From Providencia rettgeri (lineage in GTDB: Bacteria > Pseudomonadota > Gammaproteobacteria > Enterobacterales > Enterobacteriaceae): a stretch of DNA of 64,000 bases. The stretch is taken from contig NZ_CP163512.1 in assembly GCF_041075285.1 (NCBI RefSeq), forward strand, positions 3,844,001 to 3,908,000, in the 5' to 3' direction. Within the stretch, counting starts at the first letter, position 1. Each line of letters opens with the position of its first letter. Shown here piece by piece: positions 46,251 through 56,239 of the stretch. The position numbers and the translations under genes are program-made. Under the pieces are notes generated by a model that searched no databases, was not told the DNA's origin, and worked only from the letters and a program-made list of their open reading frames with translations.

Positions 46251-47723
46251 CTACTCAATTCCCAGTTCTTTTAATTTACGGGTTAATGTATTTCTCCCCC
46301 AGCCTAATAAGCGAGCGGCCTCTTGTTTATGTCCATCCGTATGTTTTAGTGCGCAGTTAAGCAAAGTGCGTTCGAATAGTGGTACTGCCTGGGCTAATAA
46401 GTCCACTTTGCCAGCAGCGAATGCGTGATCGGCCCATTTTTCCAATAACTCAAACCATTGAGCATCTGAACTGGATTGCTGCACTGGTAAAGGTGTAGAG
46501 GCCGGTATAATGGCTTTCGGTTTATTTACATCACTATTTTGTATCGGCTGTTCTTCCAGCAAATCATCAGGCAAATCTTGCGGTAAAATCTCTTGGCTTG
46601 CCGCCATGACAGTGAGCCAGCGGCAAACGTTTTCCAGTTGGCGAACATTCCCTGACCAATAATAACGTTGCAAAATTTTTTCACTATCTGGGTGCAACAC
46701 TTTGCTTTCCACACCGAGCTCTTTTGCGGTATTTTGCAAAAAATAGTGGGCAAGACGCGGAATATCTTCTGTACGTTCTCGCAAAGGGGGGAGCTGCACT
46801 CGGATCACATTTAATCGGTGGAATAAGTCTTCACGAAATAAACCTTCTTTCACTCGTTTTTCAAGATCTTGATGGGTGGCTGCGATAATACGCACATCCA
46901 CTTTAACGGGGGTGTAACCGCCAATGCGATAAAATTGTCCTTCAGCAAGAACACGTAATAATCGAGTTTGTACATCAAGAGGCATATCACCAATTTCGTC
47001 TAAAAATAACGACCCGTGATTGGCTTGTTCAAAACGCCCTTGGCGAACTTGAGTGGCGCCAGTAAACGCCCCTTTTTCATGACCAAACAGTTCTGATTCA
47101 ATTAAATCCTTCGGAATAGCGGCCATATTCAGGGCAATAAACGGCTCATTAACCCGCGGGCTATGTTGATGCAAAGCATGGGCAACAAGTTCTTTCCCTG
47201 TTCCTGACTCCCCGTTAATGAGCACGCTAATTGAAGAGCGTGATAAACGACCAATAATGCGGTATACCTCCTGCATTGCAGGGGCTTCACCAATCATGGT
47301 TGAGGAAACAATCGGGGCTTTTTGTTTTGTTTCACGGCCAGTGTGGTTTTGTTCACGGCTATGATTAAGTGCCCGTTCAACTAATGCGACAGTTTCATCA
47401 ATATCAAACGGTTTGGGTAGATAATCAAATGCACCTGATTGATAGGCATTTACGGCAGCATCAAGATCGGAATGGGCGGTCATGATAATGATTGGTAACA
47501 GCGGGTGCGATTGCTTAATCGTATTCAGTAGCTCAATACCGCTTGTGCCGGGCATACGAATATCAGATAACAAAACGTCAGGGAGTGAGTTTTCTAAGGC
47601 GGCAAGTACCGCATCGGCACTGTCAAAGCAAGTACAGACAAATTCCGCATTATTCAGTGCGCGCTCTAAAACCCAGCGAATGGAACTGTCATCATCGACG
47701 ACCCAAATTTTTCCCTGTGACAT
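46251..47723 (-). CDS. glnG: Nitrogen regulator NtrC (GlnG)
   Basis: 490-aa sigma-54 activator (E. coli 469). Receiver domain with phospho-accepting Asp in LLSDIRMPG (about residue 54), AAA+ domain with Walker A GESGTGKE, the sigma-54 contact GAFTGA and Walker B-type LFLDEIGDMP, and a C-terminal Fis-type HTH ending LGWGRNTLTRKLKELGIE. A longer, less conserved linker before the HTH accounts for the extra length. Follows glnL by 9 bp in the glnA-glnL-glnG operon. Confidence 0.97.
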   Translation of the reverse strand: MSQGKIWVVDDDSSIRWVLERALNNAEFVCTCFDSADAVLAALENSLPDVLLSDIRMPGTSGIELLNTIKQSHPLLPIIIMTAHSDLDAAVNAYQSGAFDYLPKPFDIDETVALVERALNHSREQNHTGRETKQKAPIVSSTMIGEAPAMQEVYRIIGRLSRSSISVLINGESGTGKELVAHALHQHSPRVNEPFIALNMAAIPKDLIESELFGHEKGAFTGATQVRQGRFEQANHGSLFLDEIGDMPLDVQTRLLRVLAEGQFYRIGGYTPVKVDVRIIAATHQDLEKRVKEGLFREDLFHRLNVIRVQLPPLRERTEDIPRLAHYFLQNTAKELGVESKVLHPDSEKILQRYYWSGNVRQLENVCRWLTVMAASQEILPQDLPDDLLEEQPIQNSDVNKPKAIIPASTPLPVQQSSSDAQWFELLEKWADHAFAAGKVDLLAQAVPLFERTLLNCALKHTDGHKQEAARLLGWGRNTLTRKLKELGIE

Positions 47724-47732
47724 GGTTATCCC

Positions 47733-48782
47733 CTATTTTTTGATGGGTAGATAAATAGAAAACTCAGTGTGCCCCGGCCAACTGGTAAACTCGATTTTCC
47801 CTGCATGTTGATCAACTAAGCTTCGAGCGATCGACAAACCAAGCCCTGTCCCATCAGGTCGCCCACTGACCATTGGGTAGAAAAGGGTATCTTGGATGGC
47901 TAATGGAATACCAGGGCCGTTATCTTCAATATCAATACGAGCCGCTAACCGATAACGCTCTCCTTGTAGCATGACGTGAAAAGCTGTGCGTGTGCGCAAC
48001 GTAATATAACCCCCAGCTTCACCAAGGGCTTGTAAAGCATTGCGGGTGATATTCAATAAAACCTGTTCAATTTGATCGGGGTAATATTCCAGATCGGGCA
48101 AACTGGGGTCATAGTCACGAATTAAAGTGACATTATCGGGTTTTTCCAGTGAAACCAAGCGTGTCACATTTTCCATAATATGGTGGATGCTTTGCTGGGT
48201 TTTAGGGCCGGGATACTGCGGCCCAAGTAATCTATCGACCAAGGCCCTTAAGCGGTCAGCTTGTTCGATAATGACTTGAGTATATTCATTTAACTGTGTA
48301 TCAGGCAGCGCTTTAGATAACAACTGTGCAGCCCCGCGCAATCCACCAAGAGGGTTTTTTATTTCGTGCGCTAGCCCACGGATCAGTTCACGGGCGGCAA
48401 GTTGCTGCGCATTTTGAGCTAATTCTTGGCTAAGGCGTCGTTGGCTATCTAATTGAGATAACTCAACTAAAATAAATTGTTCTGAAAAAGGCTGCGCGCT
48501 GAACGACATTACGTGAGAATGGTTATTAAACACCAATGTGACTTCATTTTCAGTAAAACTGTGACCTTCTTTTAAGCTAGTTAGCAGCAATTCATCATTG
48601 AGAGAACAGTAGCTAAATAAGAGTGGGAAAGGGGTTCCGTATAGCTTGCGCTGACTTTGGGTTAGAATTTGCAGTGCAGCATGATTGGCGTAATGAATAA
48701 CCAAATCATAATCCAAAATAAGTACGCTATTAATGAGAGAGTCGAGGATCTGTTCTGGTGCTGGCAAATGTTCGGTTTTCAT
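47733..48782 (-). CDS. glnL: Nitrogen sensor kinase NtrB (GlnL)
   Basis: 349-aa cytosolic histidine kinase for NtrC. N-terminal PAS domain, H-box [13 protein letters not shown] with the phospho-accepting His (about residue 140), N-box [11 protein letters not shown]1 EDNGPGIP, G2 [10 protein letters not shown]. The GTG at 48800 is in frame, but the ATG at 48782 has an AGGAG site at the right distance and leaves the NtrC box outside the coding region. PII protein (encoded elsewhere) sets kinase/phosphatase balance. Confidence 0.96.
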   Translation of the reverse strand: MKTEHLPAPEQILDSLINSVLILDYDLVIHYANHAALQILTQSQRKLYGTPFPLLFSYCSLNDELLLTSLKEGHSFTENEVTLVFNNHSHVMSFSAQPFSEQFILVELSQLDSQRRLSQELAQNAQQLAARELIRGLAHEIKNPLGGLRGAAQLLSKALPDTQLNEYTQVIIEQADRLRALVDRLLGPQYPGPKTQQSIHHIMENVTRLVSLEKPDNVTLIRDYDPSLPDLEYYPDQIEQVLLNITRNALQALGEAGGYITLRTRTAFHVMLQGERYRLAARIDIEDNGPGIPLAIQDTLFYPMVSGRPDGTGLGLSIARSLVDQHAGKIEFTSWPGHTEFSIYLPIKK

Positions 48783-48795
48783 GTAATGTTGCTCC

Positions 48796-48812
48796 TGCAC
48801 TATTTTGGTGCA
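48796..48812 (-). promoter_or_regulatory. NtrC box at the glnL promoter
   Basis: TGCACTATTTTGGTGCA, a near-palindromic match to the NtrC site TGCAC-N7-GTGCA, 14 bp upstream of the glnL ATG. In E. coli NtrC here represses the minor glnL promoter. Confidence 0.85.
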
Positions 48813-48877
48813 TTATACCTGATGGACCAAACAATCGATAATCGATTTTTGTTTCTTTGGTGCAGTAGAGAGAAAAG

Positions 48878-48897
48878 GCCCCATCGAAAGATGGGGC
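48878..48897 (-). terminator. Terminator between glnA and glnL
   Basis: GCCCCATC/GATGGGGC 8-bp stem with a 4-nt loop. On the minus strand it is followed by CTTTTCTCTCT. It lies about 40 bp after the glnA stop and should set the ratio of glnA to glnLG transcription. Confidence 0.8.
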
Positions 48898-48938
48898 AAG
48901 TGCTTCACGGCAACAAAGACTATCAGTGGAACGGCGTG

Positions 48939-50348
48939 TTACACACTGTAGTACATTTCAAATTCGAGAGGGTGTGGTGCCATACGAACACGTTGGATGT
49001 CGGCACGGGTTAATTCAATATACGCATCAATAGCGTCATTGGTGAACACACCACCACGAGTTAAGAATTCGCGATCTTTATCCAGTTCAGCCAGCGCTTC
49101 ATCTAACGAGCCTGAAACGGTTGGGATCTCTTTCGCTTCTTCTGGTGGTAAGTCATATAAGTTTTTGTCCATTGCATCACCTGGGTGAATTTTATTGATG
49201 ATGCCATCAAGACCCGCCATTAACTGGGCTGCAAACGCTAAATATGGGTTAGCCGCAGGATCTGGGAAACGGACTTCAATTCGACGTGCTTTGGTGCTTG
49301 CAACCACCGGAATACGAATAGACGCAGAACGGTTACGCGCAGAGTAAGCCAACATCACTGGCGCTTCAAAACCCGGAACTAAACGTTTATATGAATTGGT
49401 TGTTGGGTTAGTAAATGCGTTCAGTGCACGTGCATGTTTAATAATACCGCCAATGTAGTACAGCGCCATTTCAGATAAACCGCCGTATTTATCACCTGCA
49501 AACAGGTTTACACCATCTTTTGATAAAGACATATGGCAGTGCATACCTGAACCGTTATCACCCACTAATGGTTTCGGCATAAAGGTGGCTGTTTTGCCGT
49601 ATGCATGAGCCACATTATGAACAACATATTTATAAATCTGAGTTTCATCCGCTTTTTTGGTCATGGTATTAAAGCGGGTAGCCACTTCGTTTTGGCCTGC
49701 GGTTGCGACCTCATGGTGGTGAGCTTCAACCACTAAGCCCATCTCTTCCATTGTGGTACACATTGCAGAACGCAGGTCTTGTGACGAGTCAACAGGCGGC
49801 ACTGGGAAGTAACCCCCTTTAACTGCTGGACGATGACCTTTGTTACCCCCTTCGTATTTAGTGCCACTGTTCCATGCGCCTTCGATATCATCGATATGGT
49901 AGTAACTGCCGTGCATATTATTGCCAAAACGAATATCGTCAAAAACGAAGAATTCAGGTTCTGGGCCAAATAATACGATGTCAGCGATACCGCTTGAGCG
50001 CAGGAAATCTTCTGCACGTTTGGAAATTGAACGAGGGTCTCTGTCATAACCTTGCATCGTACCCGGCTCTAAAATATCGCAACGGATAATTAAGGTTACA
50101 TCAGCAAAGAAGGGATCTAACATTGCGGTTGATGCATCTGGCATCAATACCATGTCAGATTCGTTGATGCCTTTCCAGCCACCAATAGATGAACCATCGA
50201 ACATCTGACCTTCTTCAAAGAAGTCTTCGTCAACTTGGTGAGCAGGGATAGTGATATGTTGCTCTTTACCTTTTGTGTCGGTAAAACGCAGATCAATAAA
50301 TCTTACATTGTGCTCTTTAATTAACGATAAAACATGTTCAGCGGACAT
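48939..50348 (-). CDS. glnA: Glutamine synthetase, type I
   Basis: 469-aa enzyme that makes glutamine from glutamate, ammonia and ATP; dodecamer. Visible: N-terminal beta-grasp region, [13 protein letters not shown], metal/glutamate site [10 protein letters not shown], and NDGS-like [11 protein letters not shown]. Near the C-terminus the adenylylation segment [13 protein letters not shown] contains the tyrosine used for adenylylation (about Y398). Same length as E. coli GlnA. Controlled by the sigma-54 promoter and NtrC boxes upstream. Confidence 0.98.
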   Translation of the reverse strand: MSAEHVLSLIKEHNVRFIDLRFTDTKGKEQHITIPAHQVDEDFFEEGQMFDGSSIGGWKGINESDMVLMPDASTAMLDPFFADVTLIIRCDILEPGTMQGYDRDPRSISKRAEDFLRSSGIADIVLFGPEPEFFVFDDIRFGNNMHGSYYHIDDIEGAWNSGTKYEGGNKGHRPAVKGGYFPVPPVDSSQDLRSAMCTTMEEMGLVVEAHHHEVATAGQNEVATRFNTMTKKADETQIYKYVVHNVAHAYGKTATFMPKPLVGDNGSGMHCHMSLSKDGVNLFAGDKYGGLSEMALYYIGGIIKHARALNAFTNPTTNSYKRLVPGFEAPVMLAYSARNRSASIRIPVVASTKARRIEVRFPDPAANPYLAFAAQLMAGLDGIINKIHPGDAMDKNLYDLPPEEAKEIPTVSGSLDEALAELDKDREFLTRGGVFTNDAIDAYIELTRADIQRVRMAPHPLEFEMYYSV

Positions 50349-50481
50349 TCTCGGCTCTCCTGGTCGGGTCTAATCAACAAAACACCTAATTGTAGGTTGT
50401 AGGCGTCTGTTGGTTTGTCTGGCGTGGCAGCGGCGATTAACCATAATTAATGCACATTGCTCGCTCACTATAAATACAATA

Positions 50482-50618
50482 AGCGAAAAGCGTGCCAACT
50501 TTTAAAAAGAGAGTAAATACTGATTGTTACGAAGATATGTCAGTTGATTGAATTAAAATTGAGCGCGAATTGCACTATTTTGGTGCCCCCAAGGTTTGGA
50601 TTGCACTAATTTGGTGCA
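50482..50618 (-). promoter_or_regulatory. glnA sigma-54 promoter with two NtrC boxes
   Basis: On the minus strand TTGGCAC-GCTTT-TCGCT (50498 to about 50482) is a -24/-12 promoter like E. coli glnAp2. About 90 and 110-120 bp upstream lie NtrC sites TGCACTATTTTGGTGCC (50571-50587) and TGCACTAATTTGGTGCA (50602-50618), spaced 31 bp (three helical turns). The arrangement matches the classical enhancer of glnA. Confidence 0.9.
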
Positions 50619-50711
50619 TAATGGCGGTTTAATGGAGTGAAGAGTCAGCTTTGTGTTTTATTATAAGCCCAAAGCTGACTGAGTTGACATTATTTAACGA
50701 GCAAGGAGAGG

Positions 50712-51503
50712 TTATTCATCATCACTATTGGTTAGTAATGTATTTACTTCTTCAATTTGTTTCACAGCATCATTGATGATAGAAGCGATTTGACGAGTTT
50801 GTTCTTCATTGAGTTGCTTTAGAACCATTTTATGGCGCAATAGAGCTTTAAAACGGCTGACTGCCATTTCAATATCCTCTGCTAAATTACCGCCTTGTTG
50901 CATATCACGTGCTTTTGCAAATTTGCGTGCAATTACGGCCTCAGTCTCTTTATTCTGTGCTAAATGGGCTGCACCTTCTGGCGTAATCGTAAAGCTTTTG
51001 CGATTGCGTTCAATAATTTGAGACTCTAAAAAGCCTTGTTCCTCTAATAGTGTTAGTGTTGGGTAAATAACACCCGGGCTTGGGATATAGAGGCCGTTTG
51101 AGGCTTCTTGAATGTCTTTGATAATTTCGTAGCCGTAGCTCGGTTTTTTCGCCACTAATGAAAGAACCATAATGTGAAGATCGCCATGGTCGAATAAGCG
51201 GCGTAGACCTTTGCCTCTTCCTCGACCTCTTTGGCGTTCGTCTCCGTGCTCATGACGGTGTTCACCGTGGCAACACTCATCGTGTCTATGACCATGACGA
51301 CCTCTGCCGTGGCAACGCTCACCGCGTCCGTGCCCATGACGACTCTCGCTATGATAATGATCATCGTGGCAACATTCACCATGACCATGGCGGCGTTCAT
51401 TATACCCATCACGCTCTTCGCCATGGCAACAGCCATCGCGGTGGCCGCGTTGATTTTCGTCATGATGCGCATAATATACATGACGACAAGATTTAATTAG
51501 CAT
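50712..51503 (-). CDS. PadR-family regulator, YqjI-like, with His/Cys-rich N-terminus
   Basis: 263 aa. Residues 1-100 form a low-complexity, metal-binding-like stretch: about 20 His and 8 Cys, with repeated CCH blocks (DGCCHG, GECCHD, DECCHG) and many Arg/Gly. Residues about 105-190 are a PadR winged helix (LHIMVLSLVAKKPSYGYEII, GVIYPTLTLLEEQGFLE), and the rest is helical. E. coli YqjI, a nickel-responsive repressor, has the same layout with a shorter tail of about 45 residues. No yqjH partner is adjacent. AAGGAG site fits the ATG at 51503. Three operator-like palindromes upstream suggest autoregulation. Confidence 0.88.
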   Translation of the reverse strand: MLIKSCRHVYYAHHDENQRGHRDGCCHGEERDGYNERRHGHGECCHDDHYHSESRHGHGRGERCHGRGRHGHRHDECCHGEHRHEHGDERQRGRGRGKGLRRLFDHGDLHIMVLSLVAKKPSYGYEIIKDIQEASNGLYIPSPGVIYPTLTLLEEQGFLESQIIERNRKSFTITPEGAAHLAQNKETEAVIARKFAKARDMQQGGNLAEDIEMAVSRFKALLRHKMVLKQLNEEQTRQIASIINDAVKQIEEVNTLLTNSDDE

Positions 51504-51526
51504 ATAGTGACTCCTTAGTTTATAAC

Positions 51527-51602
51527 TTTAGATATATCGAATTTATTTTATTGTTTCACTATATTTAGATATATCTAATTAGTCAATTTAGATATATCTA
51601 AA
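51527..51602. promoter_or_regulatory. Three PadR operator-like palindromes
   Basis: TTTAGATATATCGAAT (51527-51542), TTTAGATATATCTAAT (51564-51579) and the perfect 16-bp palindrome TTTAGATATATCTAAA (51587-51602). They lie 24-99 bp upstream of the PadR-family ATG. The region from 51603 to 51935, upstream of typA, holds no gene. Confidence 0.85.
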
Positions 51603-51935
51603 TGACGCAAAAAGACATTAAAAATGGCGGCTACAAAACAAAGTCCATTTTTTATTCTTTTTTGGGGCTGCTAATATCGTGTTTTTAGCGTATTATCCTG
51701 CTACTTCGTGGTTTCGCAGAGATGATGCTCATTATTTTGTGGGGGAATCTGGCACTGTTACGCAACTGAATGTTTTTTCGTTAAAAACTTTTTATACAGT
51801 GATGGGTTTCACATTTATTCCACTTGTGCGGAAAAACGTGTAAAATAACAGCAAATTAACGTAGAAAGTATGTTTGGGTAATTAAAATACCGCAAAAAAC
51901 ATATTCCTTTCCTGTCAATTAAACGGTAAAAATCC

Positions 51936-53759
51936 TTGTCAATTCAAAACTTAAGAAACATCGCCATCATCGCTCACGTTGACCATGGCAAGACAACACT
52001 GGTTGGTAAATTATTGCAACAGTCAGGTACGTTCGGCGAACGTGAAACTGTCGATGAGCGTGTTATGGACTCCAACGACTTGGAGAAAGAGCGTGGTATT
52101 ACCATTCTTGCTAAAAATACCGCTATCCAATGGAATGGTTATCACATCAATATCGTAGACACCCCAGGTCACGCCGATTTCGGTGGTGAGGTTGAACGCG
52201 TAATGTCTATGGTTGACTGCGTTCTACTGGTTGTTGATGCAATGGATGGTCCAATGCCACAAACGCGTTTCGTTACGCAAAAGGCGTTCGACCATGGTTT
52301 ACGTCCAATTGTTGTTATCAACAAAGTTGACCGTCCAGGTGCACGCCCTGATTGGGTTGTAGACCAAGTATTCGACTTATTCGTGAACTTAGGCGCAACG
52401 GATGAGCAGCTCGATTTCCCTATCGTTTATGCATCAGCATTAAACGGTATTGCAGGTCTTGACCATACTGAAATGGCTGAAGACATGACCCCACTCTACG
52501 AAGCTATCGTAGAACACGTTGAACCACCAAAAGTTGATCTGGATGGTCCATTCCAAATGCAAGTTTCGCAGTTGGATTACAACAGCTACTTAGGTGTTAT
52601 TGGTATCGGTCGTATCAAACGTGGTGTGGTTAAGCCAAACCAGCAAGTGACTGTTATCGATAGCGAAGGTAATACTCGTAACGGTAAAATTGGTAAAGTG
52701 CTAACCCACTTAGGTTTAGAGCGTATTGATTCACAACAAGCTGAAGCGGGCGATATTGTCGCACTGACAGGTTTAGGTGAACTGAATATCTCTGACACCA
52801 TCTGCCAAGTGGGTAGTGTTGAAGCGCTACCAGCATTAGCCGTTGATGAGCCAACTGTTAGCATGTTCTATTGTGTTAACACCTCACCTTTCTGTGGTAA
52901 AGAAGGTAAATTCGTGACTTCACGTCAAATCCTTGACCGCTTGAATAAAGAACTGGTTCACAACGTTGCGCTACGTGTTGAAGAAACTCAAGACCCTGAT
53001 GCATTCCGTGTATCTGGTCGTGGTGAGCTGCACTTATCTGTTCTGATCGAAAATATGCGTCGTGAAGGCTTCGAATTAGCCGTATCTCGTCCAAAAGTTA
53101 TTTATCGTGAGGTTGATGGTCGTAAGCAAGAGCCATTCGAGCAAGTGACGTTAGATGTTGAAGAGCAGCACCAAGGCGATGTGATGAAAGCGTTAGGTGA
53201 GCGTAAAGGTGACCTGCGTGATATGATGCCGGACGGTAAAGGTCGTGTACGTTTAGACTACATCATTCCAAGTCGTGGTTTGATTGGTTTCCGTACTGAA
53301 TTTATGACGATGACATCAGGTACTGGCTTACTGTATTCAACATTCAGCCATTATGATGATGTTCGCCCAGGCGAAATCGGTGGTCGTCAAAACGGTGTTC
53401 TGATCTCTAACGGTCAAGGTAAAGCGGTTGCTTACGCACTGTATAGCTTGCAAGATCGCGGTAAGTTGTTCTTAGGTCACGGTGCAGAAGTGTATGAAGG
53501 CCAAATTATTGGTATTCACTCACGTTCTAATGACTTAACCGTTAACTGCTTAACCGGTAAAAAACTGACTAACATGCGTGCGTCAGGTACAGATGAAGCA
53601 ACAACACTGTCACCACCAATTAAAATGACTCTGGAGCAAGCGCTTGAGTTTATTGATGATGACGAATTAGTTGAAGTGACTCCGCAGTCTATCCGTCTGC
53701 GTAAACGTCACCTGACTGAGAACGATCGCCGCCGTGCAAATCGTTCTAAAGAAGACTAA
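51936..53759 (+). CDS. typA: Ribosome-associated GTPase BipA/TypA
   Basis: 607-aa translational GTPase for ribosome assembly and stress translation. G1 AHVDHGKTT, switch [16 protein letters not shown]4 NKVD, then the EF-G-like beta-barrel, two alpha/beta domains and the BipA C-terminal domain. Start: TTG at 51936; an in-frame TAA lies only two codons upstream and there is no ATG before the G1 motif, so a non-ATG start is forced. No good ribosome site precedes it. Downstream hairpin terminator. Confidence 0.95.
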   Translation: MSIQNLRNIAIIAHVDHGKTTLVGKLLQQSGTFGERETVDERVMDSNDLEKERGITILAKNTAIQWNGYHINIVDTPGHADFGGEVERVMSMVDCVLLVVDAMDGPMPQTRFVTQKAFDHGLRPIVVINKVDRPGARPDWVVDQVFDLFVNLGATDEQLDFPIVYASALNGIAGLDHTEMAEDMTPLYEAIVEHVEPPKVDLDGPFQMQVSQLDYNSYLGVIGIGRIKRGVVKPNQQVTVIDSEGNTRNGKIGKVLTHLGLERIDSQQAEAGDIVALTGLGELNISDTICQVGSVEALPALAVDEPTVSMFYCVNTSPFCGKEGKFVTSRQILDRLNKELVHNVALRVEETQDPDAFRVSGRGELHLSVLIENMRREGFELAVSRPKVIYREVDGRKQEPFEQVTLDVEEQHQGDVMKALGERKGDLRDMMPDGKGRVRLDYIIPSRGLIGFRTEFMTMTSGTGLLYSTFSHYDDVRPGEIGGRQNGVLISNGQGKAVAYALYSLQDRGKLFLGHGAEVYEGQIIGIHSRSNDLTVNCLTGKKLTNMRASGTDEATTLSPPIKMTLEQALEFIDDDELVEVTPQSIRLRKRHLTENDRRRANRSKED

Positions 53760-53808
53760 TTTTTGTTAAAGAATAGAACATGATAGTTTAATGTTCTATT
53801 AAAATATG

Positions 53809-53845
53809 AAAGGCCCCACAGTGTATTCTGTTGGGCCTTTATTTT
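53809..53845. terminator. Terminator between typA and the hip-like pair
   Basis: AAAGGCCCCACA/TGTTGGGCCTTT stem (about 53809-53820/53829-53840) followed by ATTTTT. Serves typA and possibly the converging gene. Confidence 0.8.
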
Positions 53846-54633
53846 TAATGTGTATCGAGAAGTTTTTCTAATGTTGCTGAGGATGTCGGTAAGAGCGCTA
53901 GCCTCAAATTAAAAGGTCTCGCTATAGCACTAAGGGTTTCAATTGATAAATTCCCTCGGTTATTCTCAATGTCAGAGATTGTTTTTCGTGACACACCAAC
54001 AAGTTTAGCAAATTGTTCTTGATTAATTTTCAATATATTGGTTCTGAGTTTTTTTATTGCATTACCAATCGTAATATTATTTAGAAATAAATCTCTACTA
54101 ACTTTTAGAAGGTAGATTTCTTTATCTTCTTTAGTGAGTGTTGAAAAATTAGGTGATGTTTCGTTCTTGGTTTTTTTTATAGTGTAATTTTTCGTCTCCA
54201 CCTCTTTTTCTGCGCTGCTATCAAGTGCACTAATAATTTCAAGTTGCCTTAACTTTAATTTATTTGATAATTGAATTAACTCAGTTTTTTGATTATTCAA
54301 ATGTTTTAATCGTTCATAAAAACGAAGTTCTTGGTTTTCTAACTTAGTTAAGTTATCGTCTAAGTTGAGTGTATTCAATCCATGAGCGCTTGATGAGGCT
54401 ATGCTTGCACTTATTTGAGAACAATTTTTCTTTATTTGAGCGAGTTTATTATTTATTAATTTCTCCTCACTATCTATGATTTTTAACTGGTGTTCCAGCC
54501 TAATATTTTGATAGTCTATTTTGCTTAATTCGGAGTTTATTTGGTATTTTCTGTTTTGATTAATAAATTGTCTTTGTTCTCTCTCTTTAATTTTTTGAAT
54601 TTCTTCGAACATTTCTAATTTTTTATCTTTCAC
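53845..54633 (-). CDS. XRE-type regulator with long N-terminal coiled coil (HipB-like partner)
   Basis: 262 aa. Residues about 4-140 are strongly charged and helical with heptad-like patterns (two coiled coils, about 4-76 and 92-136), then a variable linker. The C-terminal 60 residues are a Cro/C1-type HTH (QEQFAKLVGVSRKTISDIENN, given as QEQFAKLVGVS and RKTISDIENN). Typical HipB proteins have only the HTH (about 90 aa). The GTG at 54633 overlaps the stop of the kinase gene (GTGA), so translation is coupled; a GTG at 54645 is also possible. Probably a DNA-binding antitoxin/repressor acting on the repeated operator upstream. Function inferred from context. Confidence 0.72.
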   Translation of the reverse strand: MKDKKLEMFEEIQKIKEREQRQFINQNRKYQINSELSKIDYQNIRLEHQLKIIDSEEKLINNKLAQIKKNCSQISASIASSSAHGLNTLNLDDNLTKLENQELRFYERLKHLNNQKTELIQLSNKLKLRQLEIISALDSSAEKEVETKNYTIKKTKNETSPNFSTLTKEDKEIYLLKVSRDLFLNNITIGNAIKKLRTNILKINQEQFAKLVGVSRKTISDIENNRGNLSIETLSAIARPFNLRLALLPTSSATLEKLLDTH

Positions 54634-55958
54634 AGTAACCCCCACTTTGCTAATTTCTCAGGGATAAAATCAAATCCAAATGTAGGCATATCAAGGATAC
54701 GTTCAGGAACCCCTCTATCCCTTAATCGTTCTTTAAGACCCACTAACTTTTCAGCAGTCATTTTTATATTTTCAATAATGATGTTTGTATCAGCTAGATC
54801 GGAAAAAGATTGTGCGATGCCAATATAATCAAAACTCCCACCTTGTTCATATTGTACAGACCATTTTGCAGTTCGAGGAATACCTTCAGGGTCGGCCTTC
54901 ATGGGAGCAAAGTCATAAATTGGCGCAAATTTTATTTGGTTATTAAACAGAAGAAAAGCGGTGTTTCTCCCATGATTGTCGCTATTACCAAAAATAACAT
55001 TTAATAAGTCTCTATTTATCCATTCTGTTATATATTCTTCCCGAGTAAATAGAGGCTTAATATTACTTCTTTCGATGATTTGAAGTAAGTCCCTGATCAT
55101 TTTTTCATTATGTAGAGCAGAGCCTGGCCCCATATTGAGAATAGAATAGACAGATTGTACAGATAGTTTGTAGGTCTCACTGTTTGAACGCTGTATATCA
55201 AATCGAGGGAGCCACAAAGAAGGCACTTGATTACTATTTTCAAGGAGCTTCATCGTTGGTGTTTTGATGGTATCAAATCCGAGAGATTCTAATTCATGAT
55301 AATAATGGTATTCCGTTCGGAGGATATCGCAATCAATTTCACTGCGGCTTCCTCTTGGATATTTTACTAAATAGGCAAGATCATCAGGTCGATATGAATA
55401 ATCTTGATAATAGTCAACCCAGATATGGTCATCGTCGGCATAACGAAGCAGCAGTTTGGGGGCTTCCCCTCCCGCCCCTGTAGCACCTCCTGCAACCCCC
55501 CCTTTTTCATTGGCATAATCTAAAAAGTCAGAGGTTCTTTCTGTTACATCACTTAGCTTAAAAAAAATCTCTCTATTTTTAAATTGGCGATTAATTGATT
55601 CCCGAACACGTAAATTACCAATAGGTGCTGCGGTTGCATATTTAAGTAAGATAAAGTTTTGAGCGTTATAGCTTAAACTTTTTATATCAAGGTGTTGGAC
55701 CCAAAAACGGCGACTTGCACCACTGGGAATTAAGTCATCTAAAAAATGATTTTCTTTATTAAAATCATATGGAAATAATTGGACTGGATTATTAATTGAA
55801 ACAGCATAATTATCACAGGAGTCAAAGTGATTTAAAGAATATTCAAAGTCATAGCTAATTCTTGATAAATCAAAGTTAGTTGAAAATTCAATTGATGCGA
55901 TATTCACCCAGTTTTGATCAATGTATGCTTCAATAGTTATTTTTTCTAAATTATCCAC
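54630..55958 (-). CDS. HipA-like kinase (toxin-type)
   Basis: 442-aa protein of the HipA kinase superfamily. G-loop-like GAGGEAPK (about residues 161-168), presumed ATP lysine in YLVKYPRG (about K199), catalytic motif NSDNHGRN with Asp about 327, and metal-binding YDFAPMKADPEGI (Asp about 349). HipA toxins phosphorylate aminoacyl-tRNA synthetases and stop growth; targets of this subgroup are unknown. The frame opens at 55994, but GTG at 55958 has an AGAGGGAG site and no other does. Gene order is kinase first, regulator second, the reverse of hipBA. Low-GC like its partner. Confidence 0.8.
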   Translation of the reverse strand: MDNLEKITIEAYIDQNWVNIASIEFSTNFDLSRISYDFEYSLNHFDSCDNYAVSINNPVQLFPYDFNKENHFLDDLIPSGASRRFWVQHLDIKSLSYNAQNFILLKYATAAPIGNLRVRESINRQFKNREIFFKLSDVTERTSDFLDYANEKGGVAGGATGAGGEAPKLLLRYADDDHIWVDYYQDYSYRPDDLAYLVKYPRGSRSEIDCDILRTEYHYYHELESLGFDTIKTPTMKLLENSNQVPSLWLPRFDIQRSNSETYKLSVQSVYSILNMGPGSALHNEKMIRDLLQIIERSNIKPLFTREEYITEWINRDLLNVIFGNSDNHGRNTAFLLFNNQIKFAPIYDFAPMKADPEGIPRTAKWSVQYEQGGSFDYIGIAQSFSDLADTNIIIENIKMTAEKLVGLKERLRDRGVPERILDMPTFGFDFIPEKLAKWGLL

Positions 55959-55997
55959 AATACGGCTCCCTCTTAAAAAGAGATTGATCATCATGAT

Positions 55998-56056
55998 TGA
56001 GTATTATATCACTCATAAATAAGTGTATCAAGCTAAATTGAGTTATATATTACTCA
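55998..56056. promoter_or_regulatory. Twin operators of the hip-like pair
   Basis: TGAGT-N8-ACTCA occurs twice: 55998-56015 and 56039-56056, 41 bp centre to centre (about four helical turns), just upstream of the kinase start. Both halves are perfect. They are the likely sites for autoregulation by the HTH partner. The region from 56057 to 56239 holds no gene. Confidence 0.75.
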
Positions 56057-56239
56057 TTGGTGGTTGGTGATCTATTGAGGTTACTTAAACAGAGTTGTAA
56101 GAATAGGTTATCTCACTAATACCTAAGTCCTGCTCAATCGATAAATTGACAAAATAACGTGAATTATCACTAATTAGGGCTGTTCAGTTGGACGAATAAT
56201 GATTAAAGTAAATTTAGTGAATAACAAAGAGGAAAATTT

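Noticed and set aside
51231..51500. Open frames opposite the His/Cys-rich region
   Set aside because: They are products of the repetitive composition of the PadR-family gene's 5' end and have no ribosome site.
53845..55958. Three-gene hipBST system
   Set aside because: Only two genes are present, and the kinase gene includes the N-terminal part that is separate in hipBST systems.
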